From Karstenula rhodostoma CBS 690.94 (taxonomy: Eukaryota; Ascomycota; Dothideomycetes; Pleosporales; Didymosphaeriaceae): a stretch of DNA of 64,000 nucleotides. The stretch is taken from positions 13,696-77,695 of the forward strand of contig MU001513.1 in assembly GCA_010093485.1 (NCBI GenBank), in the 5' to 3' direction. Numbering within the stretch: position 1 is the stretch's first letter; each line of letters starts with the position of its first letter. Below, one piece after another: positions 56,445-64,000 of the stretch. The position numbers and the translations under genes are program-made. The notes beneath the pieces are model-generated. The model did not search any database. It was not told where the DNA came from and saw only the letters and a list, made by a program, of their open reading frames with translations.

Positions 56445-57653
56445 CTATAGGTATTTCTCCATCAATTCCTTGACCCTGCCCAGGTCAAGCGCATCCACCT
56501 TGGCATTGAACCCCGTTGTCGTCTCCGCTTGGAACACAGCATTCAGAATAGCCTCTTCCACTGCATCTGCTCCCGCCTCAAAGAGTGCGTTTATCGTCGC
56601 ATCTTCCACCATGTCGATGTTTCTCTCCTTCGGTGTCCACCGATCAGCATCATTCTGCACCTCCACCTCGGCTGCTGTCGAGAAGGCCAAGAAAATATCA
56701 CCCGAAGGGTTCGCTCCCCATCCACCGGCTCGCGAAAGGCCTACAGTACCCCTCTTCGCAAGACGCTGCAGTTGGATTGGAGTAAGCGGCGCATCCGTGG
56801 CCAAGATGATGATGATGGAGCCGTCCTTCTTGTCCTTGTGCTCTTGGATGTGTTTGAAGAGGAGAGAAGCTTGCGACATGAGTTTCGGATTCGACGGATC
56901 GTCACGAGCCATACGCTCCTGTTCCTCGAAGATGAGACGGCCGATGGGCGCACCAGCAATGCGAAAGTCGCGCATAGCGCCATAGTTTGCTTGCACGAGG
57001 GCACCGACGGTGTACTTCTTCTCGCCTTCGCCGGGGACGAGACGACTGCTCGATCCGGTCCCGCCTTTGAACCAGTGCGCCAGCATGCCTGTTCCTCCGC
57101 CCGTGTTACCCTCTTTTACGGCGTCGCTACTTGCCTCGTCGATACCTTTGACGATATGTTGGGACGTAACCGCGAATTTAGTGACATCGTGAAGGAAACC
57201 GTCGAACGTCTCTGCCACTACAGGAGTGAGGAACCAGTCTACTTTCCCCTGTGCGTCGGCATGTTCGCGGATTGCATACTCGTAGATACCATTGTACGCA
57301 GCCCCGACTCCGAAGCTGCCGGTGATGACGATGGGTGAATGAAGAAGTCCTGTTTCCTCGATCCAATGGCTGCCTGTCATCTCTCCAGAACCATTGAAGC
57401 GGAAGATGCCTGCGAAACAGGCTTTGTGGAACCAGTCCTTGCGCGGCAAGATCGTGGTGACGCCGGTGTTGATTGAATTCTCAGGTGCATTGGGATAGTC
57501 TGGCGACGAGCGAATCGACTGTGTCGAGACGAGAACACCAGGTATGTCGGTGAGACTGTTTTTTGGGCCGGTCTGGTAGCGTCCTAGATGGACGGTGGGG
57601 AGAAGGTCGCGGACGCGCTGACGTGGTGTGGGGGATGAAGCTGATTGAGGCAT
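56445..57653 (-). CDS. DmpA-type aminopeptidase (peptidase family S58/P1)
   Basis: Self-processing Ntn-like hydrolase related to bacterial L-aminopeptidase D-amidase/esterase DmpA and beta-peptidyl aminopeptidases. Single exon of 402 residues from [10 protein letters not shown]; an upstream extension is open but lacks ATG. Family pieces: [65 protein letters not shown]. The cleavage site appears as Gly278-Ser279 in [20 protein letters not shown], with Ser279 as nucleophile, followed by [20 protein letters not shown]. No signal peptide, so probably cytosolic turnover of peptides or amides. Same strand and order as the M28 peptidase upstream. Confidence 0.9.
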   Translation of the reverse strand: MPQSASSPTPRQRVRDLLPTVHLGRYQTGPKNSLTDIPGVLVSTQSIRSSPDYPNAPENSINTGVTTILPRKDWFHKACFAGIFRFNGSGEMTGSHWIEETGLLHSPIVITGSFGVGAAYNGIYEYAIREHADAQGKVDWFLTPVVAETFDGFLHDVTKFAVTSQHIVKGIDEASSDAVKEGNTGGGTGMLAHWFKGGTGSSSRLVPGEGEKKYTVGALVQANYGAMRDFRIAGAPIGRLIFEEQERMARDDPSNPKLMSQASLLFKHIQEHKDKKDGSIIIILATDAPLTPIQLQRLAKRGTVGLSRAGGWGANPSGDIFLAFSTAAEVEVQNDADRWTPKERNIDMVEDATINALFEAGADAVEEAILNAVFQAETTTGFNAKVDALDLGRVKELMEKYL

Positions 57654-58285
57654 TTCGGGATGGGTAGCGTTGAAGTTGTATCGTCTTGATTGATGTTGAT
57701 GTAAATGCAAAATCGTCGACCTTTTACTCAGGCTTAAGTAGGTTTTCGGAGTTCGGGGTTCCTTCTTCCATCTTCGCTCTCCTGCTGCTGACTTGACGCC
57801 GCAGTAGCAATGAAATGTTTAGGTACAGATTGGTACCAGCATGAGCCTACTACTGTGTTCTGAAGAGTCACACTCACGTAGCTTCCTGGATGTTCATGTT
57901 GCGATCCCGCATAAGGCGAAGGCCGAGTCTTCGACGTGGGGCAACCAAATAAGCCAGCGGCCCAGAAAGGAAGGTGGGACTTTAGCCGGGCACTTTGGAG
58001 TCATCGCTGCAGCGAGGCACGCAGTCAACACGGCTCATCACTTCCAACCGTGTGTAATAATCTCAATGACAGCGTTGTTGGCACAGATAAAGGGGGCGTA
58101 GGAGTGTAAGAGTCATACGCGCCGTCGCGATTGCGACGCTAGAACATAGTTTCCGGATGAGGCTAGCGTTCCGGTCTTTCTATCACGCACCTATCCAGTG
58201 CTCCACATCTTGAGCCCAGCAGCTGGCAACGGATATCATTATTCATCAATCATGGATCGTGCTGTGGAGCCTAGTTGGTCATTTC
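57654..58285. other. Intergenic region
   Basis: 632 bases between M28 3' end and DmpA-type start; DmpA promoter presumably. No gene or repeat seen. Confidence 0.5.
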
Positions 58286-60768
58286 TCAATCTCCGATCCT
58301 CAGGATCTCTGCAGCTCTCAACACTGCTTTCGCACTCTTCTCAACCCATTCTTCCGCAGCCGTTCGATTTCCTCCGTTTATGTTGTCGGTCACTGCTGGG
58401 AACACATCTGCACCGTATCCATTATCAATACCAGGTGCACTGATGATATTCTTGAACGTTTCTCGGCCTGGCAAGCCTCCCGCACTCGCAAAGCCTCTCG
58501 GGAAATCGCGATATTTGCTGTTCACCACACCCAGCATATTTGTATCATCGAAGGCGAGCGCTTGTTGGCCTATCGTACTGATGGCATTTGCTCGTGTGGT
58601 GAACTCTGCGATAGCATCGAAGAGAGCGCTCAGGTCCAAATCGGCAAGATCTGAGGTAGCGACGGTTTCGTTCAGCTCAGACAAGTAGGACGAGAGGACT
58701 GTAGCAGCGTGGGGAAGGTCCCATGGGATGAGTGGGTCGTCGGCAATGTGATAAACAATCAGGCTTAAGAGTTGACCCATCGTGGTGTGGATTTTGAAGC
58801 CGGGGTCCCCGAAGGTAGACATCCAGTGGTAGGAGTCGTAATTGGAGTGGTAGTGGTACACTGCATCTTTCTTGCCGTTGCTGCTGCCAATATCGATAGC
58901 TGCGATACCATTCTGATAAAAACTCGCATAATCGCTGCCACTTCCCAGAGGCGAGATAGTACCTTCGGTACTATTGAACCACATATCGTAGATTGTCGCG
59001 AAGTCGCCATAACCCTTGGGATACAAAATCTTCTTCATCTGCTCGATGACAAAGGTCTGTATCTCGCCTGTTCCTGCAAAACTTGTGCGCGGGCCAGAAA
59101 CGCCGACATCCATGTTCAAATATGCGACAGTAGTAGTCTGGAGCCATGGAAGGTGGGTTTCGACCCATTCGGTAGAGCCTTGGAGGCCGAACTCTTCAGC
59201 ATCCCAGGAGCCTAGAACACTACCCAACGAATTAGTAACATAGCTATGAAACTGTAGCAGATAACTCACATCGTCCGCCTCGGCTTCCATCCCTTTGCAA
59301 GGAGCTTTCCGAATGCATTTGCAAGCTCTATGAGGATAGCACTGCCAGAGTTGGGGTCTGCTGCTCCCCCAATGACCCACGCATCACGATGATTGCCCAC
59401 GACCACTACTTCGTCCGGGCTCGTACCGTTGATCACACCAATAACGTCCCAGACAGGTGCAATGTAGCCTTGCATTTTGTGATCGATAGAAACGACAGCC
59501 CCCGGGGTGGGACCCGAGTCGTAGGTTATGTTGCCAAAAGCGCCTTGCCAACCGCTGCGGTTAGCTTTCTCAGCGGAAACTCCGTTGCCTTCAAGAGCTG
59601 CAAGCAGCGGAATAGCATCTTTCATCGAAAGAGGGATCGATGGGATAGATGGATTGTACGGTTTCGTGTTACCACGCGACGAGTTCCACGAAGATGCCCA
59701 TCCTACAGCTGCACGGGTGCAAAAGCCAATGTAAGCAGTCGTTGCACAAATATTCTAGATCCACTCACTAGTTGGATCTCCAGAATAGAGTGAGGAGAAC
59801 CTGACGCTGCCTCGCTGTATAGATGACGGATTGCGCGCCGGGCCATCTACGCATTGTGAGCCTTTGAAAACTACGACACATTCAGCCTGATCAGACTTAC
59901 TAGGATACGCTTCGTAGCCGTTCTCTTCAGTAACTTCACCGTCATCAAAAGGATCCGTGAAGATGACGCAGCCTGCCATGTCATTATCCTGAGCGTTTTT
60001 TACCTAAAAAAACAACATCAATAAACGGAAGTTTCTTGAGGACTTCGGCTCTTCACCTTTGTACCACGATAAATACCGCCGTAATTTGCCAGTGCAATCT
60101 TGCCTTTCAGCTCGATGCCCGCATTCTTTAGCACCTGAAAGTCCGCGCGCGCACCACGCCTGTTTCCAGATTAACATCAATTCAAGATAGGATGCAAGCG
60201 CAATACGTACCCTACGTAGACATACTCTGCCGTAACAGTGCCCGAAGCACTCATGCCATGGTAAGCAGGGATGAGGTTTGGGTATGAGCTCGTATCGTCC
60301 TCTGCCAGCATTTCTTCTACAAGATTTGCTTCGTGGGTCGTGTCGTCTGGCCTTATTAGGGTCAATCTGCTGTGCTGTCTCGGATCAGCCTAGAGCAATA
60401 TACGCAAAGTGGACGCCACTGCGTACCTCAGGGTATGTCACCCAGATCGGAAACTCTTCGAGCCACGCATCAAAACCCGCATCTCTCCACTTCTGGGCCG
60501 TCCATTCAGCCATGCTCTTATTGTGACTTCCTAGATGATCGCCATGGGTGTAGTAATAGCTCCACTCGGAGATAGACTTGTTGTCAAAAGAGTTCACCAA
60601 GATAGACTCTGTCCCGCTCAGTGATGGTGGATACTCGACTTCAGCGCGTTTCGCATGGCGATTGTGCTCTTGATGGTGGTGCGAACGGCGCGCCAACGCA
60701 TCCCAGTCCATTTGGCAGGCATACGCAAGATTGCCAGAGAAGACAATTGCACTTAGCACTCGATACAT
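58286..60768 (-). CDS. Secreted M28 metallopeptidase (glutamate carboxypeptidase II-like)
   Basis: Zinc exopeptidase of family M28 with PA and dimerisation domains, like PSMA/Vps70 group. Seven exons, 60768-60427, 60374-60211, 60159-60057, 60003-59901, 59861-59769, 59708-59270 and 59219-58286, give 725 residues. N-terminal MYRVLSAIVFSGNLAYAC looks like a signal peptide. The PA domain spans about GKIALANYGGIYRGTKV to MAGCVIFTDPFDD. Zinc ligands are visible in VVVGNHRDAWVIGGAADPNS (His, Asp), SWDAEEFGL (Glu pair), YLNMDVGVSG (Asp) and YHYHSNYDSYHW (His). Several NxS/T sites suggest glycosylation. The acceptor of the last intron is the TAG at 59220-59222, needed to give RTIVLGSWDAEE. Confidence 0.92.
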
Positions 60769-61820
60769 GGTAAGGTTTTGTATGGCTCCACTCTAGCTGT
60801 CGTACCAGGCGAGGTACAGGACAGACTACAGGTGTGCAGCAGCAGCTTCTTATTGCACGACTGGCTCTAGGGTAAGGGTAACCACCCTAGAGCATGCGTG
60901 CAGCGGCATGACGAACCTACAAATGGACGTGCATAACGTTGACTGAAGTATGCGTCACCGGCAGATATCGCGCTCAAACGATAGCCATGTTGGTACAGTT
61001 CGATTTCGTGATGCTTCGCAGCTTCCTCATCTAGCAGCGCATCTTCCGCTTACAGGTGTACGGTTGGCAAAGATACCGCGTGAGGTAAGCGTCTGGTTAC
61101 CAATCCTTTGCAGCATTGGTTGCAAGTCTGTTGTTACGATAACAAGAAATGAAGGAGATCGTATGAAATGCTCAGTCAGTGTACACTATTGGCAACGGTC
61201 ATCACAGCGGGGTAAGTCCTTGGCGTGGTCAGGACATGCGAGGGAGACGATAATCATCCCCTCTTGGCAGACATCACCGCAAAGAACGGGAAGATGTGCG
61301 ATGGTTTGCGGGAAGTATCAAGGTAGAAACCTTGGAGACACGATAAGCAGTCTTGGCAAGACTGTTCCGCTGCGGCCAGGTGAAAGTGTATGTTTTCTTC
61401 CGGGGCCATTTGAATGATGCAATCTTCTCGAGATGCCGTTGGAAAACTGCTTCACGATTCTGCGCGGCGGCAGAATGATGGCCGGCCCAGGGCACATAAG
61501 AGATGAACTTCAAAAGGAAACGAGTAGTTATGTAGGAGCCCCGCGCATCAGCTATCCATTCTACACAGAAAAATGGGCGCCCAAGAACGCCCTTGCTTTG
61601 GTATATCCAATGTCCGTGCTTATTGGTGTCGTCAGAAAGTCATTAACCGTGCCCTTATATCGGTGTTGTGAAATAGGAATGGAAGAAGGAAAGACTATCG
61701 TATGCCTGCATCGAAGTCCAACAAACCAGCCCTGCGATAGACTGGCAAATACCTACTTGTATATCGCAAAGCCTGAGATAATTGCTAAACAACGCCCTTG
61801 AAGGATGGTAGCCATGCGAT
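60769..61820. other. Intergenic region
   Basis: 1.05 kb upstream of the M28 gene and downstream of the Pro-rich gene. Two + frames of 122 and 155 codons are open (61433-61801, 60950-61417) but have no domain-like features; I treat them as chance. Confidence 0.45.
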
Positions 61821-62543
61821 CTAGGGTCGGTATGGCGGCGGCGGATCGTCGTCCCTAGTCTCTCCGAGCGCCGTCGACAACGAGGGGGCATAGTGGGCAT
61901 GGTTATTGTAGGTTTCCCAATTGTCATCCATGGTCTGTCTCCCACCATGCTGGGTCGGGCTGTATGTTTGGGTTGTAGGGTTGTTGATGAAGGCGGGCGA
62001 TGATACGGCAAACCCTGGGTTCCCGTACGGCGACTGCGGGATCGGCGACAGCTGTGGATTCTGTCGACGCGGTGGGAGCTGCGGATCGTCGGCAACATGG
62101 CTGGGCCGGTAGCCGTTTGCGATGGGCATGCGCGATATCGTTGCCATGGAGTCAGCCCTCTGCAACGGCTGTATCATCTGTGGGGGCGGTGCATGTTGCT
62201 GCTTGGGGAGCGGACGCCGTGGAATCATGAAGGATTGCGGCTGCGATGCATGACGAGCATTGTGCGGCCGATGCGGTGGTGGCTCAGTGGAAGGACGATG
62301 CAGCGGAGGATAAGGTGGTTGAGGGCGACTGGGTGGCGCATGTGCTACATAGCCATACTTCTGCGGTGGGACGGCGTGCTGTGGATGCGATGGATGACAT
62401 GGCTGCGGTTTTGCGCCGGGAAAGGTATTGTATCGTCGCTGCTGGGCCTCTTGCTCCAGTCGTTTCTTCTCGCTCTTGTTCCTTTGATAGCGGTGGAAAA
62501 GATAGCCTCCCGCAACAATCTCCAGCCCGCCCAGGATGACCAT
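61821..62543 (-). CDS. Pro/Gln-rich protein with one TM segment
   Basis: Not recognised as a named family. From ATG at 62543 it is 240 residues: a short hydrophobic segment VILGGLEIVAGGYLF, a basic coiled stretch (RYQRNKSEKKRLEQEAQQRR), then a long Pro/Gln/His-rich disordered region ending in PPPPYRP, a PPxY motif that could recruit a WW-domain (Rsp5-type) ligase. The frame is open 11 codons upstream without ATG, and a possible acceptor (TTTCCGCAG near 62610) suggests a missed first exon, so the start is uncertain. Membrane adaptor is a reasonable guess, not shown. Confidence 0.65.
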   Translation of the reverse strand: MVILGGLEIVAGGYLFHRYQRNKSEKKRLEQEAQQRRYNTFPGAKPQPCHPSHPQHAVPPQKYGYVAHAPPSRPQPPYPPLHRPSTEPPPHRPHNARHASQPQSFMIPRRPLPKQQHAPPPQMIQPLQRADSMATISRMPIANGYRPSHVADDPQLPPRRQNPQLSPIPQSPYGNPGFAVSSPAFINNPTTQTYSPTQHGGRQTMDDNWETYNNHAHYAPSLSTALGETRDDDPPPPYRP

Positions 62544-63150
62544 GATGCCAGCGTGTCCCGGGACTGATGTCGCCACCTCGAGCGTGCGCGTACTGTGGGC
62601 CGGACTTGAGATCTGCGGAAAGTAGAGAGTGGGAACGGGAAGCTGAAGGGAAAACCTGGGATGTGAGGTGTTTTTCTGGCGTGGGCTCAGCCTCCTCAGC
62701 GCTCACAAAGGGCCACAAAGCGGATAGGACGGGCGGTCAGGGTGGCGGAGCAGGGAGGGCGCACCCTGGCCGACCAATCACGATCCCTTGCTGCTGAGTG
62801 AGCACCTGCGCTCAACTCAATGTATGTCATGGCACACCGGAGCCCATATTGTACGTGATCATTATGAGGGTAGGTATGAGGGTAGCCAAGTCGATTGTTC
62901 TCATCCACCGTGTGGTGGTGTTGAGGGCATGCTTTGTAGGTGGGGCGTGCACGGAAGGTGCAAACGGGACGTCGGCTGTGCCTTCCGTCAGCAGCCCGCA
63001 AATGATTGGACGGCATCGAGCCTCTTGCCTAATTTGCCTAACCGGGTGTTGCTTGCGAGCTCCGACTTGCAGCACTATGGACACTGTGCATGTCCACGTC
63101 GATGAGTTCCTGCTCTGCATCCCCTACCCTCCTCTTCACTGTTCCCAAGC
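62544..63150. promoter_or_regulatory. Divergent upstream region
   Basis: 607 bases between the Pro-rich gene and the MFS gene at the window end. May include a first exon of the Pro-rich gene. No repeat seen. Confidence 0.45.
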
Positions 63151-64000
63151 ATGTCGACCACGACCGTGGTTGAGACCGCCGACCTAGCACACATCGAGTT
63201 GCAGTCGATGCCGACGACTTCACGTCCCCCGATACGCGCAGTAGCAAGAACAGCACATGATGGCCTGGTGTTGGACAAGACGAACATCATCAGAATCTTA
63301 ACAGTGGGCTTCTCGTACATTTTCGCCGGACTGAACGACGGCAGCTTGGGGGCTCTAACTCCCTACATTCTCCGTACCTACCACGTGGGAACTGAGTACA
63401 TATCCTTAATCTACGCCGCTTCCTTTGTCGGCTGGCTACTCGCCGCAGCTACCAATACTCACTTAACTCACCATCTCCAACTTGGAGCCATCCTCACCAT
63501 CGGAGCAGTACTACAACTCGCGGCACATCTGCTTCGATTCTGGACTCCCCCCTTTGGGCTCTATGTATTCACCTTCTTCCTACAAGCCGCAGGCATGGGC
63601 TACCAAGACAGCCATTCCAACAGCTACGTTGCATCGATCCAGGGCAGTCATCGGTGGTTGGGCTTCATCCACGCCATGTATGCTCTCGGCTGCCTCGTTG
63701 CCCCGTTTGTCGCGACCGCACTTGCTGCCAGGGCTGGCGAACGATGGCCTCTCTTCTACCTCTTCCTTGTCGGTATTGGATCCATCAACATTATAGCCGT
63801 ACTAGTCTTCTTCCGCGATAGCCTGAAGGTTCAAGATGGTGTTTCCTCGTCAGATACAGTCCTAGAGGAGGGCCATGGTCGCGGCAACTCAGCATCTCGC
63901 GATATTCTTGACACGCTCAAGTCCCCACCTGTATACATTCTATCCACTTTTTACTTCTTCATGCTCGGCATGGGCATAACCGCTGGTGGTTGGATTGTCG
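63151..64000 (+). CDS. MFS transporter, BSC6-like, truncated by window end
   Basis: First 283 codons of a major-facilitator protein; the frame is still open at the last base. A hydrophilic start of about 50 residues (MSTTTVVETADLAHIELQSM) is followed by TM helices with FSYIFAGLNDGSLGALTPYI, YISLIYAASFVGWLLAAAT, LQAAGMGYQDSHSNSYVA, HRWLGFIHAMYALGCLVAPF and a cytosolic loop after VFFRDSLKV. The GLNDG..GAL.PY motif and GFIHAMYALG pattern match fungal MFS proteins of the BSC6/fucose-permease-like group. No intron is needed in this part. Substrate unknown. Confidence 0.85.
   Translation, partial: MSTTTVVETADLAHIELQSMPTTSRPPIRAVARTAHDGLVLDKTNIIRILTVGFSYIFAGLNDGSLGALTPYILRTYHVGTEYISLIYAASFVGWLLAAATNTHLTHHLQLGAILTIGAVLQLAAHLLRFWTPPFGLYVFTFFLQAAGMGYQDSHSNSYVASIQGSHRWLGFIHAMYALGCLVAPFVATALAARAGERWPLFYLFLVGIGSINIIAVLVFFRDSLKVQDGVSSSDTVLEEGHGRGNSASRDILDTLKSPPVYILSTFYFFMLGMGITAGGWIV

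Noticed and set aside
60950..61801. Two + frames of 155 and 122 codons
   Set aside because: No domain, no splice-linked extension, mixed composition; the region is most simply the intergenic DNA between two minus-strand genes.

Overview
This window is nuclear DNA of a filamentous ascomycete, most likely a dothideomycete of the Pleosporales type. Genes carry many short GT-AG introns (about 45-120 nt, often with CTAAC/CTGAC branch sites). Neighbours are densely packed on both strands. The gene content is fungal (AcuK/ERT1, RO7-type Arp, Zn2Cys6 factors, MFS/NCS1/ABCB transporters). The first 9.5 kb is an AT-rich block with the signature of repeat-induced point mutation (RIP). All gene models were made by eye, joining exons by splice signals, reading frame and family resemblance; nothing was searched or aligned, and coordinates may be off by a base or two.

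Layout. 1-9560: RIP-destroyed retrotransposons, with a Ty1/copia pol remnant on + and a gypsy RT remnant on -. 9499-11550: a BBE-like FAD oxidoreductase damaged at its 5' end by what look like RIP mutations. 11784-17212: FMN1 riboflavin kinase and, convergent to it, the gluconeogenesis regulator AcuK/ERT1, followed by a long GC-rich non-coding stretch. 17213-24624: a 15-exon MFS transporter, an unknown single-TM protein, a membrane-anchored GH16 enzyme and the ribosome-assembly factor TSR2. 25248-36032: amidase, a small membrane protein, an NCS1 nucleobase-type permease, a Zn2Cys6 regulator and an asparaginase/taspase-type Ntn hydrolase, a neighbourhood with a nitrogen-scavenging flavour. 36157-41323: housekeeping genes (dynactin Arp, NOP58, Pol III subunit RPC9). 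43138-44935: a conserved-looking protein of unknown function. 46106-48611: a tail-anchored thioredoxin followed by a flavin monooxygenase. 48955-49276: a small hydrophilic stress-type protein with CRE-like sites upstream. 49993-54403: a full-length ABCB multidrug transporter. 55109-55291: a MITE-like element with long terminal inverted repeats. 56445-60768: a DmpA-type aminopeptidase and a secreted M28 peptidase in tandem. 61821-62543: a Pro-rich single-TM protein. 63151-64000: the start of a second MFS transporter, cut by the window edge.

How genes relate. Most are ordinary unlinked fungal genes. The groupings that could be functional are the amidase/permease/regulator/asparaginase stretch, the thioredoxin-FMO pair, and the peptidase pair. 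I see no secondary-metabolite backbone gene, no rRNA or tRNA and no CRISPR. The most interesting features are RIP leakage into a neighbouring gene, a permease lacking the expected 3' splice AG, a hairpin with an in-frame upstream ATG ahead of TSR2, and the MITE.
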